A stretch of DNA of 64,000 bases, from NCBI RefSeq assembly GCF_000739815.1, contig NZ_BBJJ01000020.1, positions 1 to 64,000 of the forward strand, written 5' to 3'. The translations under genes and the position numbers were made by a program. The notes beneath the pieces were generated by a model. The model did not search any database and was not told the origin of the DNA. It saw only the letters and a list, made by a program, of their open reading frames with translations. Position 1 is the stretch's first letter; the number at the start of each line of letters is the position of its first letter. The stretch comes from Paraburkholderia mimosarum LMG 23256 = NBRC 106338. Its GTDB lineage: Bacteria; Pseudomonadota; Gammaproteobacteria; Burkholderiales; Burkholderiaceae. This document shows, piece after piece, positions 8,605 to 16,807 of the stretch.

Positions 8605-10404
8605 ATGCCAGAAGTCGCCGCCCGTCCGTCACGCGTCGCGCCCCTCTTCGCCCTCCTTCCCTTCCTGCGTCCTTATGCGGGGCGGTGGGCGCTCGCCTTC
8701 CTCGCGCTCGTGACGTCGGCGAGCGCGACGCTCGCGCTGCCCGTGGCGTTCAAATACCTGATCGATCGCGGCTTCGCGAGCGGGAACCGCGCGCATATCG
8801 ACCGCTATTTCATTGCGCTCTTCGTCGTTTCGCTGATTCTCGCCGCGGCGACGGCGCTGCGCTTCTATTGGGTTTCCTGGCTCGGCGAGCGCGTGACGGC
8901 CGATTTGCGGCGCGCCGTGTACGGCCACGTGATACAGATGAGCCCGCAGTTCTTCGAGACCACGCAAACGGGCGAGGTGCTCTCGCGTCTCACCACCGAC
9001 ACGACCTTGATTCAAACGGTAGTGGGCACCAGCCTGTCGCTCGGCTTGCGCAACGTGCTCCTGATGATCGGCGGCGTGGCGATGCTGGTCGCCACGAGCC
9101 CCGTGCTGTCCGGCTACATCATCGCGACACTGATCGTGGTCGTCGCGCCCATCGTCATCTTCGGAAGGCGCGTGCGGCGGCTCTCGCGCGCGAGCCAGGA
9201 CAAGGTTGCGGACGCAAGCGCTTTGGCGGGCGAGGTGCTCAATGCGATGCCGACCGTGCAGTCGTATTCACAGGAGGCATTCGAGGCAAAGCGCTTTGGC
9301 GGCGCGGTGGAAACGGCGTTTGAAACCGCGCTCAAGCGCATTCGCGCACGCGCCGGGTTGACGGCCGTGGTGATCGTGTTCGTGTTCGCCGCCATCGTGT
9401 TCGTGCTCTGGCTGGGCGCGCAGGCGGTGCTGGACGGCGAGATGACGGCCGGCCAGCTGTCCCAGTTCATTCTCTATGCGGTGTTCACGGCCGGCGCCGT
9501 TGGCGCGGTAGCCGAGGTATGGGGCGATCTGCAGCGCGCCGCCGGTGCCACCGAACGCCTGCTGCAACTGCTCGCCGCGCGCTCGCCCGTGGCGCAGGCC
9601 GCGACCACCGTGCCGCTTCCCGCGCTCGGAGCAGGCATCCGCTTCGACAACGTGAGCTTCTCCTATCCGTCGCGGCCCGGCACTGCCGCCCTCAGCGAAT
9701 TCTCGCTCGACGTGCGGCCGGGAGAGCACGTCGCCCTGGTGGGACCGTCCGGAGCGGGCAAGACCACGCTCTTTCAATTGCTGCTGCGCTTTTATGATCC
9801 GCAGTCGGGCAGCATCGGCATCAACGGCGTGCCGACGCAGCAGGTGTCGCTCGCGGCGTTGCGCCAGGCCATCGGCGTGGTGCTGCAGGAGTCCGTGATC
9901 TTTTCGGGCAGCGTGCTCGACAACATCCGCTACGGCACGCCGGATGCCACGCTCGAAGCCGTCCAGCGCGCCGCCACGATGGCCGCCGCCGCGGGCTTTA
10001 TCGAGGCACTCCCGCAAGGCTACGACACGTTCCTCGGCGAGCGCGGCGTGCGCCTTTCAGGCGGCCAGCGTCAGCGCATCGCAATCGCCCGCGCGATCCT
10101 CAAGAACCCGCCCATTCTGCTGCTCGACGAGGCCACCAGCGCGCTGGACGCCGCGAGCGAGCGGCTCGTGCAAACGGCGCTGGACAATGCTGCGCAGAAC
10201 CGCACGACGCTCGTCATCGCGCATCGCCTTGCCACGGTGCAGCAGGCGGACCGTATCGTCGTCATGGAAGAAGGCCGCATCGTCGCGCAAGGCCGCCATG
10301 GCGAATTGCTGCAAACTTCACCGCTCTATGCGCAGCTCGCGGCGCTACAGTTTGAAACGCAGCACCACGCGGCCCCTCGCCATTTGCCTCACAACGCCAT
10401 ATAA
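8605..10404 (+). CDS. ABC exporter, fused permease and ATPase (MsbA-like)
   Basis: This 599-residue half-transporter has six predicted transmembrane helices (about residues 20-310) and a C-terminal nucleotide-binding domain. It has a Walker A at 380-387 (GPSGAGKT), an LSGGQRQR signature near 484 and Walker B ILLLDEATSALD followed by an H-loop region (VIAHRLATV). It should work as a homodimer exporting a lipid or hydrophobic compound. Family resemblance is to MsbA-type exporters, but without linked lipid A genes I do not assign msbA. It stands alone between the sigma-factor pair and an MFS gene, with a hairpin just after the stop. Confidence 0.92.
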   Translation: MPEVAARPSRVAPLFALLPFLRPYAGRWALAFLALVTSASATLALPVAFKYLIDRGFASGNRAHIDRYFIALFVVSLILAAATALRFYWVSWLGERVTADLRRAVYGHVIQMSPQFFETTQTGEVLSRLTTDTTLIQTVVGTSLSLGLRNVLLMIGGVAMLVATSPVLSGYIIATLIVVVAPIVIFGRRVRRLSRASQDKVADASALAGEVLNAMPTVQSYSQEAFEAKRFGGAVETAFETALKRIRARAGLTAVVIVFVFAAIVFVLWLGAQAVLDGEMTAGQLSQFILYAVFTAGAVGAVAEVWGDLQRAAGATERLLQLLAARSPVAQAATTVPLPALGAGIRFDNVSFSYPSRPGTAALSEFSLDVRPGEHVALVGPSGAGKTTLFQLLLRFYDPQSGSIGINGVPTQQVSLAALRQAIGVVLQESVIFSGSVLDNIRYGTPDATLEAVQRAATMAAAAGFIEALPQGYDTFLGERGVRLSGGQRQRIAIARAILKNPPILLLDEATSALDAASERLVQTALDNAAQNRTTLVIAHRLATVQQADRIVVMEEGRIVAQGRHGELLQTSPLYAQLAALQFETQHHAAPRHLPHNAI

Positions 10405-10406
10405 AA

Positions 10407-10442
10407 CGAGCGGTACAAGAACATCTCAAACCCTACCGCTCG
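10407..10442. repeat. Inverted repeat after ABC exporter
   Basis: CGAGCGGTA and TACCGCTCG form perfect 9-bp arms around an 18-base spacer, starting 3 bases after the exporter stop. There is no T-run, so it is a weak terminator at best; it also lies about 70 bases upstream of the predicted sigma-54 promoter and could be an activator site. Confidence 0.5.
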
Positions 10443-10509
10443 GGACGAAGCGATAGCACCACAAAGCACTTCCAAACGAACCGGCGCTGTCACCGTCCCG
10501 GCTCTGTTG

Positions 10510-10524
10510 GGGCACGGTTTTTGC
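10510..10524 (+). promoter_or_regulatory. Predicted sigma-54 (-24/-12) promoter of MHS transporter gene
   Basis: GGGCAC, 5 bases, TTGC matches the TGGCAC-N5-TTGC consensus at all but the first base, including the essential GG and GC doublets. Transcription would start near 10536, leaving a leader of about 58 bases to the ATG at 10594. Carboxylate transporter genes are often sigma-54 controlled, which fits. Confidence 0.6.
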
Positions 10525-10593
10525 GCGCCACCGGGACTCACGGCCTTGCGATTTGCAGATGGCCATATCGCCCACGTATTTTGGGGGTGCGCA

Positions 10594-11964
10594 ATGAATG
10601 CCGATCAATCAGGAGCCCCGCTCCTTTCGGAGGAAGACGCCCATCGCCAGCTGCGCCGCGCTGTCATCGCCAGCACGATCGGCACGACGATCGAATGGTA
10701 CGACTTCTTTCTCTACAGTACGGTCACCGGGCTCATTTTCGCGAAACTGTACTTTCCTGAATCCGACCCGCTCGTCGGCACCCTCCAGGCCTTTCTGATC
10801 TACGCCGTGGGCTTCGTTGCCCGCCCGGTCGGCGCGGCCATTTTCGGCCACTACGGCGACCGCGTCGGCCGCAAGGCCACGCTGATCGTGACGCTGCTGC
10901 TCATGGGCTTCGCGACCTTCGCCGTGGCCTTTGTTCCGACTTATGCGTCGATCGGGATCTGGGGCGCGGTTCTGCTCACGGTGCTGCGCTTCATACAAGG
11001 TGTAGGCGTAGGCGGCGAATGGGGCGGCTCGGTGCTGATGTCGATGGAATGGGCTCGCACCAATTCGCACCGTGGCTTCGTCGCTTCGTGGCCGCAATTC
11101 GGTGTGCCGGCGGGACTCTTTCTCGCCAATCTCGCGGTGCTGGCCATCAGCCGGATTTCCGGCGATAACTTCACGACATGGGGATGGCGCGTGCCGTTTT
11201 TCCTGAGCATCGTGCTCGTTGCAATCGGCCTTTATATCCGGTTGAGCATTCTCGAAACGCCGATTTTCGCGAAGCTTCTCGCCGAACGCAGGATCGAGAA
11301 AACGCCGATGCTCGAAGTCATCCGCCGCCAGCCCAGGGACATCCTCCTTTCCGCGCTGGCGCGCATGGCCGAACAGGCGCCGTTCTACATCTACACCGCC
11401 TTCGTTTTCACTTACGGCGTCAAGACGCTGCACGTTTCGCGGGACCTCATGCTCACGGCCGTGATGGCGGCCGCCGTGCTGCAGCTCGTGACCATTCCGC
11501 TATTCGGGCACGTATCCGACGTGATTGGCCGCAAGCGCATGTACATGATCGGCGCCGTAGCCGTGGGCCTATTCGGCTTCATTTACTTCGCGATGGTCGA
11601 CACGAGGAATCCGGCGTGGATTTTCGCGGCCGTCGTGCTTTCGCTCGTGCCGCATGCCATGCTCTACGGGCCGCAGGCGGCGCTCATCGCCGAATCGTTC
11701 ACGGGGCGGCTGCGTTACAGCGGCGCCTCGCTCGGCTATCAGCTGGCTTCGGTGATCGCGGGCGGTCCCGCACCGTTGATCGCCACCGCGTTGTTCGCGT
11801 ACTACCGCTCCGGCTACGCGATCGCCATCTACATTCTCGCGTGCGCGGCGGTCAGCCTCTTCGCCGCCTGGCGCATGGGCGATTACACCAACAAGGACAT
11901 TTCGCTCGAATACGACGACATGCGCACACAACGCGATCGCGGGCACGCTTCGCGGCCAGCATGA
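10594..11964 (+). CDS. MFS transporter, metabolite:H+ symporter (MHS) family
   Basis: This 456-residue protein has 12 predicted membrane helices. The N-terminal signature GTTIEWYDFFLYS and the loop motif GHYGDRVGRKATL mark the MHS branch, which includes alpha-ketoglutarate, shikimate and proline/betaine symporters. It imports a small organic acid or zwitterion with protons; the substrate cannot be read from sequence. The ATG at 10594 starts the conserved domain at the usual distance, and an earlier in-frame start (10507) would overlap the predicted promoter. Confidence 0.93.
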   Translation: MNADQSGAPLLSEEDAHRQLRRAVIASTIGTTIEWYDFFLYSTVTGLIFAKLYFPESDPLVGTLQAFLIYAVGFVARPVGAAIFGHYGDRVGRKATLIVTLLLMGFATFAVAFVPTYASIGIWGAVLLTVLRFIQGVGVGGEWGGSVLMSMEWARTNSHRGFVASWPQFGVPAGLFLANLAVLAISRISGDNFTTWGWRVPFFLSIVLVAIGLYIRLSILETPIFAKLLAERRIEKTPMLEVIRRQPRDILLSALARMAEQAPFYIYTAFVFTYGVKTLHVSRDLMLTAVMAAAVLQLVTIPLFGHVSDVIGRKRMYMIGAVAVGLFGFIYFAMVDTRNPAWIFAAVVLSLVPHAMLYGPQAALIAESFTGRLRYSGASLGYQLASVIAGGPAPLIATALFAYYRSGYAIAIYILACAAVSLFAAWRMGDYTNKDISLEYDDMRTQRDRGHASRPA

Positions 11965-11983
11965 ACGACGCCTGAAAAACGAA

Positions 11984-12017
11984 GCGCGCCCCTGCCTCAT
12001 GATGAGTAGGGGCGCGC
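11984..12017 (-). terminator. Rho-independent terminator (minus), possibly bidirectional
   Basis: GCGCGCCCCT pairs with AGGGGCGCGC around a 14-base loop. Read on the minus strand the hairpin is followed by CTTCGTTTTTC, giving a T-run after the phosphoesterase gene. It also lies just past the stop of the plus-strand MFS gene, so it may separate the convergent transcripts. Confidence 0.7.
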
Positions 12018-12053
12018 GCAGGTCATGCCGCTACAGCTTGCGATCCCGGGCGA

Positions 12054-13724
12054 TCAGATCTTCGGCGCCGTGTCGAGCGCGAGGCCCGTCACCGGATCGA
12101 GGTACAGCTTGCGGTCGTCGTGGCCTTTGCCGCGGCGATCGAAGTCGAACATGCCCATCATGCTGCCCGACGTCGCATCGAACGAACCGCCGCCAATACG
12201 CTTGCCCTCAAGCCAGTTGTCCTCGATGAAGCGCACCACGGAGGCCTGGTCGATCAGCGTGTGGTCGACGTAGTTCTCCTTCGCCCACGGCGAGATCACC
12301 ACGAACGGAATGCGCGTGCCGGGGCCGCAGCGGCCGTTCACCGGTTTGCCGTTCAAGCCGTTGGGCGCCGAACCCGTGCCGCAGATTCCGGGGCCATCGA
12401 GCTGGTCGGCAACCGAGTCGAACGATGCACTGGTCGGCAGCGCGTAGGCGTGGTCGTACCAGCCATCGGAGTCATCCCACGTCACGACAACGGCGGTCTC
12501 GTCCCATTCCTTCTGCTGCTGCAGGAAGTTGACCACCTTGGCGACGAAGGCCTGCTCGTCGAGCGGATCCGAGTAGCCAGCGTGACCGTCCTGGTAGGCC
12601 GGGGCCTTCAGGAAGCTCACCGCCGGATAATTGCCCGCCTTCACGGCATTGAAGAAGTCGTCGGAATCGTACTGGTGGTTCGCCGGATCAGGATTCCCAT
12701 CCTTGCCCCTGCTATGCCCGATCGCGGCAATCGAGCTCGGGCGCAGATGCTGCGGATTCGACGTCGAAGCGTAGTACTGGAACCAGTTGTGATGCGGAAT
12801 ATAGTCGGCCGTTGCGGAGCCGACGACCGTCGACAGCGTGCTGCGCTTGCAGCCCGTCGTGCCGTTGCTGTTCGTCGTCGCGAGGTTGAAGCCGCCCATG
12901 AAGCCGCCCCACGAGATGTTGCGCTCGTTCAGCAGATCGCCGATGTTCTTGCCTTGCATTTGCGCCTGGTCGGTCGCGCTCGAGCAGAGATCGTAGGCCG
13001 GGTCGACGTCATTGATCATCGTGAAGCCGCCCTGGCCGTCGTTTACGTAGTACGAACCGGCAGCGGACGGCTGCTTCGTTGTCTTCACAACCTTCATGCC
13101 GTTGGTCTGCCCCGCGATCACTTCGAGCGCGCCCGGCGTCGAAGGCCCGTAGGTCGACGTGTACGCGTTGTCGCTCATCGCGAAGTGCTGCGCGTAGTTC
13201 CACAGCGCGGTGACCGTGTTGCCGTCGTAATAGCCCATCACCTGGCCCGTCGTGCCGAACGCGCTGGCCCCGCCGCTCGTGCCTCTACCCGTGTACTTCG
13301 GGAAGAGATCGGCCGCGCCGTTGTCGTAGGCTTGCTCCTCCGCCGTGTAGGCGTGGTTCTGGTCGGCCGTGGCCGCCTGCGTGCGATCGAGGCGGAAGGG
13401 ATTGGACGCGCCCGCGCCATTCGCGGGATTCGTGTTCGGGTTGCTCGTCAGCAGCGTGCCCGAAAGGCCGTTCACCGAGGGCGTGCCGGGCTGCGCGTTG
13501 AACGCCGGCTCGCCGGACGGGTTGGTTGCGTGCGGATAAGTCGCGAAGTAATGGTCGAACGAAACGTTCTCGCCGTAGATCACGACCAGATGCTTGATCG
13601 GCGTGGCGGTGCGACCTTCGTGCGGCTGGTGGTTCCAGTCATGATCTTCACTGGCACTCCACGCGATTGTCGATGCGAACGCTGCAGCGGTGAGCGAACC
13701 CACTGCGATGTGACGCCATTGCAT
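12054..13724 (-). CDS. Exported phosphoesterase (AcpA acid phosphatase / phospholipase C family)
   Basis: This 556-residue protein has a signal peptide (about residues 1-24) and a phosphoesterase-family domain. The entry motif HLVVIYGENVSFDHYFATYP carries the metal-binding Glu-Asn and the nucleophile-region Ser of AcpA and non-specific phospholipases C. Later landmarks are TWDDSDGWYDH and RIPFVVISPWAKENYVDH. It should hydrolyse phosphomonoesters or phospholipids in the periplasm or outside the cell. Length and sequence fit the AcpA side better than the larger Tat-exported phospholipases (about 700 residues), and no Tat motif is present. It is monocistronic with its own terminator. Confidence 0.9.
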   Translation of the reverse strand: MQWRHIAVGSLTAAAFASTIAWSASEDHDWNHQPHEGRTATPIKHLVVIYGENVSFDHYFATYPHATNPSGEPAFNAQPGTPSVNGLSGTLLTSNPNTNPANGAGASNPFRLDRTQAATADQNHAYTAEEQAYDNGAADLFPKYTGRGTSGGASAFGTTGQVMGYYDGNTVTALWNYAQHFAMSDNAYTSTYGPSTPGALEVIAGQTNGMKVVKTTKQPSAAGSYYVNDGQGGFTMINDVDPAYDLCSSATDQAQMQGKNIGDLLNERNISWGGFMGGFNLATTNSNGTTGCKRSTLSTVVGSATADYIPHHNWFQYYASTSNPQHLRPSSIAAIGHSRGKDGNPDPANHQYDSDDFFNAVKAGNYPAVSFLKAPAYQDGHAGYSDPLDEQAFVAKVVNFLQQQKEWDETAVVVTWDDSDGWYDHAYALPTSASFDSVADQLDGPGICGTGSAPNGLNGKPVNGRCGPGTRIPFVVISPWAKENYVDHTLIDQASVVRFIEDNWLEGKRIGGGSFDATSGSMMGMFDFDRRGKGHDDRKLYLDPVTGLALDTAPKI

Positions 13725-14056
13725 ATTCGGCTCCAGGTTGGATTCGTATTGTCGGGATCACCGCGAAGCCGAGGCACAGGGAGGATCCAATCCGCATCGT
13801 GGCGTCCATGCCAGTCGAATACGGTGGCTACACGGCTAGGGGATTAGAGCATCGGGGTATGAACACCTGGAGACAAACACCTTACGAAATATTTTCGATT
13901 GGGTGAGCCTGGCGTTCGAATCGGCGCAAGGGCGCCGCTTTGCGGCGCGAGCCATTGACCAGAAGGATGAGCTGGTTAGCAAACGAGGTGAAACGGGAAC
14001 GGGGGAGTTGTGCGGGCACGGGACGCGTCGCTGGTCACGCTGCAACGCTGCCGCGC
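13725..14056. other. Intergenic with small hairpin
   Basis: This is a 332-base gap between two minus-strand genes. It must hold the phosphoesterase promoter and the 3' end of the dehydrogenase transcript. A tight hairpin, GCGCCGC-TTT-GCGGCGC, lies at 13932-13948 without a T-run. I see no further gene. Confidence 0.4.
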
Positions 14057-14815
14057 TTAGATGAAGCTGAGGCCCCCGTTGACGGCAATCGTCTGTCCGG
14101 TGACGAAGCCGTTGCCGACCACCATCATCACGATCTGCGCGACTTCCTCTGCAGCGCCCAGCCGTCCGACGGGCAGTCGCTCGGCGATGTTCGCTGCCTT
14201 CAGCGGCGCGGCCATTTCGGTGTCGATGGGCCCCGGTGCCACGGCGTTCACGGTGATGCCTTCGCGGGCCACGCGCGCCGCATAGCCGCGAGTGAGGCCT
14301 TCAAGGCCCGCTTTCGACGCGTTGTAGTGAACACCGACCGCCCCGGCGCCGCGCGCCGCGACCGAAGAGAGATTGACGATGCGGCCCCAGCGGCGAGCGC
14401 GCATCCCAGGCAACACCGCCTGGGTGCAGAGAAACGCCGACTTGAGATTGACGGCGAGCGTATGGTCGAATTCGGCTTCCGTGAGCACGTCGATGTCGCG
14501 GAATGTTCCCGTGCCCGCGTTGTTCACGAGCACGTCGATCGCACCCAGGCCGCCTTCCACCTCGGCGACCATGCGCGCGACTTCATCTGCCGCCGATACG
14601 TCGGCGCGCACCGCCAACGCGCGACCCCCGGCGCCTTGAATCAGCGTCACGACCTGCGCGGCCTCGTCCGCGCGCTGCCGGTAATTCACGGCGACAGCCG
14701 CGCCGGCCGAGGCCAGCGCAACGGCGATGGCGCGTCCAATGCCGCGCGACCCTCCGGTCACCAGCGCAACGCGATTATTCAGATCGGGCAGCAGAACGGG
14801 CATATCGGCGGGCAT
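14057..14815 (-). CDS. Short-chain dehydrogenase/reductase (FabG-like)
   Basis: This 252-residue classical SDR has the NAD(P)-binding TGGSRGIG motif at residues 20-27, an NNAG motif, a catalytic Ser in NLSSVAARG and the YNASK active-site Tyr/Lys, and it ends in the usual GQTIAVNGGLSFI tail. It reduces a ketone or oxidises an alcohol using a nicotinamide cofactor. It resembles 3-oxoacyl-ACP reductases, but many such paralogues act on other substrates and no fatty-acid genes are adjacent. The ATG at 14815 follows a GGAGAGAGG ribosome site; an upstream in-frame extension to 14869 is unsupported. Confidence 0.92.
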   Translation of the reverse strand: MPADMPVLLPDLNNRVALVTGGSRGIGRAIAVALASAGAAVAVNYRQRADEAAQVVTLIQGAGGRALAVRADVSAADEVARMVAEVEGGLGAIDVLVNNAGTGTFRDIDVLTEAEFDHTLAVNLKSAFLCTQAVLPGMRARRWGRIVNLSSVAARGAGAVGVHYNASKAGLEGLTRGYAARVAREGITVNAVAPGPIDTEMAAPLKAANIAERLPVGRLGAAEEVAQIVMMVVGNGFVTGQTIAVNGGLSFI

Positions 14816-14887
14816 GGCGGATTCCTCTCTCCAGCAAAACACTCCTGATTCACGATGTTTTCCGCGCAAAACACCCGTTTCGCGCGC

Positions 14888-15106
14888 TCACGGCGCCGTG
14901 CCGATGCCGCCGCCCGGGCCTGCCAGTTCACCGTATTCGCTCATTGCCGGGCCTTGCGCGGCATGGCGGGCGCTCGCGCGGCCGTGGCGAGCCAATGTGC
15001 CTTTGCGCAACCGTGCACGGCGCCGCGGACCGGAAACCGGGTCCATGTAAAACATGACGAGCGTGCCTGCCGCGGCCGCTGCCGCAAGATGGATCAGAGC
15101 CTTCAT
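14888..15106 (-). CDS. Small single-pass membrane protein
   Basis: This 72-residue protein begins with one hydrophobic helix (MKALIHLAAAAAAGTLVMFY), then a DPVSGPRRRARLRKG motif and a low-complexity Gly/Ala tail. The helix plus 'YMDP..G..RR' pattern is one I associate with short YtxH-like proteins in Burkholderiales; function unknown. A GAGAGG ribosome site precedes the ATG at 15106. It sits just upstream of the SDR gene on the same strand, so they may share a transcript. Confidence 0.65.
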   Translation of the reverse strand: MKALIHLAAAAAAGTLVMFYMDPVSGPRRRARLRKGTLARHGRASARHAAQGPAMSEYGELAGPGGGIGTAP

Positions 15107-15305
15107 GGATGCCTCTCGATGGTTGCAACGCATGCAAAGCGCGGACATCGGCGCGTTCGCTGCAATGGCCCCAAACGCCGGTTCATTCGGTCCGCGCCCA
15201 CATTATGCCGCTGAGACGGCGCTGCCATCGCGGCGTTGCCGTACCTTTCGGATATGCCCCACGGCGCGGGGCGTTTGGGCTCTGTGGCGGGAACGGCACG
15301 TTCAA

Positions 15306-15575
15306 CTAGTATTTGATGTTCCGCTTTTGCTGGCGGCCTTCCTGCTTCGTATTGCGCTTGTCTTGCCGGCATTGGGCGTTGCTCTTCTCGTTCGCGGCCC
15401 GGCAGTCGACCTTGGTCGAGCGCGCCTGTTGTTTGGCCGCCTGGTTGACGTTCCTGCCTTGCTGGCGCTGTTGCGACTGAGTGGTTGCAAGCGCGCCGCC
15501 CGATAGCGTGAGGAGTCCGGCTGCGGCCAGCATTGCAGCGGTGCGCATCCAACGTCCGCATCCTGATTCGACCAT
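15306..15575 (-). CDS. Small exported Gln/Arg/Lys-rich protein
   Basis: This 89-residue protein of unknown function has an N-terminal signal peptide ending near GGALA-TT and a mature part that is strongly basic and rich in Gln and Asn (RQQGRNVNQAAKQQAR), with two cysteines that could form one disulfide. The ATG at 15575 has a GGGAGAG ribosome site; a longer in-frame start at 15638 would put an odd extension before the signal peptide. It lies downstream of the suf-Rieske operon on the same strand, 46 bases after the Rieske stop, so read-through is possible. Confidence 0.65.
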   Translation of the reverse strand: MVESGCGRWMRTAAMLAAAGLLTLSGGALATTQSQQRQQGRNVNQAAKQQARSTKVDCRAANEKSNAQCRQDKRNTKQEGRQQKRNIKY

Positions 15576-15621
15576 TTTCGCTCTCCCTCGTTGTCTGGTT
15601 GAAACGGCGCACCTCGCGCCT

Positions 15622-15954
15622 TCAGGCATCCCCCTCATCCCACCGCTCGTCCCTCACCTGCACGACGCCGGCCTCCACGCGCACCGCGAATACCGCAACG
15701 TCTTCATACGCAGGCGGTGCAAGCACCTTCCCCGTCTTGATGCAAAAACGCGCGCCGTGGCGCGGACAAATGACCACATCGTCCTCCACGTCGCCGCCGG
15801 TGAGCACGCCGCCGTCGTGCGGACAGGTGTCCTCGATCGCGTAACAGGTCCCGCCGAGATTGAACACCGCGACCTGTGTGCCGTCCACGTCCACGCTGCG
15901 CACCGAGCCCGGCGGAAAATCGCTCAATGAGGCCACGTCCACCCAATCTGCCAT
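15622..15954 (-). CDS. Rieske-type ferredoxin of the SUF operon
   Basis: This 110-residue soluble Rieske 2Fe-2S protein has cluster ligands Cys44/His46 (CPHDGG) and Cys63/His66 (CPRHGARF), arranged as in the small ferredoxins of ring-hydroxylating oxygenases. It begins one base after the sufT stop, as the last gene of the suf operon. In some bacteria a similar ferredoxin is linked to suf genes. There it may supply electrons for cluster assembly or simply be a client. No oxygenase subunit is nearby, which favours the assembly link. Confidence 0.88.
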   Translation of the reverse strand: MADWVDVASLSDFPPGSVRSVDVDGTQVAVFNLGGTCYAIEDTCPHDGGVLTGGDVEDDVVICPRHGARFCIKTGKVLAPPAYEDVAVFAVRVEAGVVQVRDERWDEGDA

Positions 15955-15955
15955 G

Positions 15956-16327
15956 TCAAAGCATCCCCAGTTGCAGCAGGGCCGCTTCGGACATGCGCGC
16001 TCGTGTCCATGGCGGCTCCCACACCAGCTCGACACTCGCCGCGCTTACGCCTTCAACGTCGCGCACGCAGTCTTCGACCGTCGCCGGAAACGTCTGCGCA
16101 ACGGGGCACCCCGGCGCGGTCAGCGTCATGTGGATCGTCACGCGCCCCGCCTGTGCATCCACGTCCAGCCGATAAACGAGCCCGAGATCGTAGATATTGA
16201 CCGGAATCTCCGGATCGAACACCGTGCGAAGCGCCTCGATCACGCGTTCGCGCAAGGCGCTGCTCGCGGCCGAATCGGGTTCATTGCGCGGGTGGCTCTG
16301 CAAAGTGCTATCGGTGCTCATCGTCAT
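15956..16327 (-). CDS. sufT: SUF-system maturation protein SufT (MIP18/DUF59 family)
   Basis: This 123-residue protein has a MIP18/DUF59 domain: a DPEIPVNIYDLGLVYRLDV entry, a TLTAPGCPVAQ segment with the conserved Cys, and a VELVWEPPWTRARMSEAALLQLG tail typical of the SUF-linked branch. SufT helps mature Fe-S proteins under high demand in other bacteria. A GGAAAGGC ribosome site precedes the ATG at 16327. It sits between sufU (27 bases upstream) and the Rieske gene. Confidence 0.92.
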   Translation of the reverse strand: MTMSTDSTLQSHPRNEPDSAASSALRERVIEALRTVFDPEIPVNIYDLGLVYRLDVDAQAGRVTIHMTLTAPGCPVAQTFPATVEDCVRDVEGVSAASVELVWEPPWTRARMSEAALLQLGML

Positions 16328-16354
16328 GCCTTTCCTTGCACGCGTGCCGCGCGC

Positions 16355-16807
16355 TCATTCGGTGGAGACCGTGCCGCGCTCGTCGCGCAACGCGGCGTGC
16401 AGCGTATGCCACGCGAGCGTCGCGCACTTGATGCGGGCGGGAAACTCGCGCACCCCTGCCAGCACCGCCAGCTTGCCGAGCCCTTCATCGGGCACGGGCC
16501 GGTCAGCGGGCGCCGTCGCCATTGCGTGGAAGCGTTCGAATAGCGCTTCCACTTCCGCTTGCGTGCGGCCCTTGAGCGCCTCGGTCATCAACGAAGCCGA
16601 AGCCGTTGCGATCGCACAGCCCGCGCCCTCGAACCCGGCGTCCTTGACGACGCCCTCTTCGATACGCAAGTACAACGTGATGCGGTCGCCGCACAACGGG
16701 TTGTACCCTTCGGCGCAATGGTTCGCGCCGGGCACGGTGCGGCAGTTTCGCGGCCTCCGGTAATGGTCGAATATGGTTTCCTGATACAGCTCGCGTAGAT
16801 TGCTCAT
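16355..16807 (-). CDS. sufU: SufU, zinc-dependent sulfur-transfer protein
   Basis: This 150-residue IscU/NifU-fold protein has ligands at Cys39, Asp41, Cys64 and Cys128, close to the known zinc-site pattern of Bacillus SufU (Cys41, Asp43, Cys66, Cys128). The SufU-type insertion between the second and third Cys is present, and the His that precedes the third Cys in IscU is absent. It therefore probably accepts persulfide from SufS rather than acting as a scaffold. The start overlaps the sufS stop by 4 bases (ATGA); an upstream in-frame extension lies wholly inside sufS. Confidence 0.92.
   Translation of the reverse strand: MSNLRELYQETIFDHYRRPRNCRTVPGANHCAEGYNPLCGDRITLYLRIEEGVVKDAGFEGAGCAIATASASLMTEALKGRTQAEVEALFERFHAMATAPADRPVPDEGLGKLAVLAGVREFPARIKCATLAWHTLHAALRDERGTVSTE

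Noticed and set aside
12120..13847. Plus-strand reading frame of 575 codons
   Set aside because: It lies antisense to the phosphoesterase gene, has an Arg/Val/His-rich shadow composition and no family motif; it is a by-product of GC-rich codon use.
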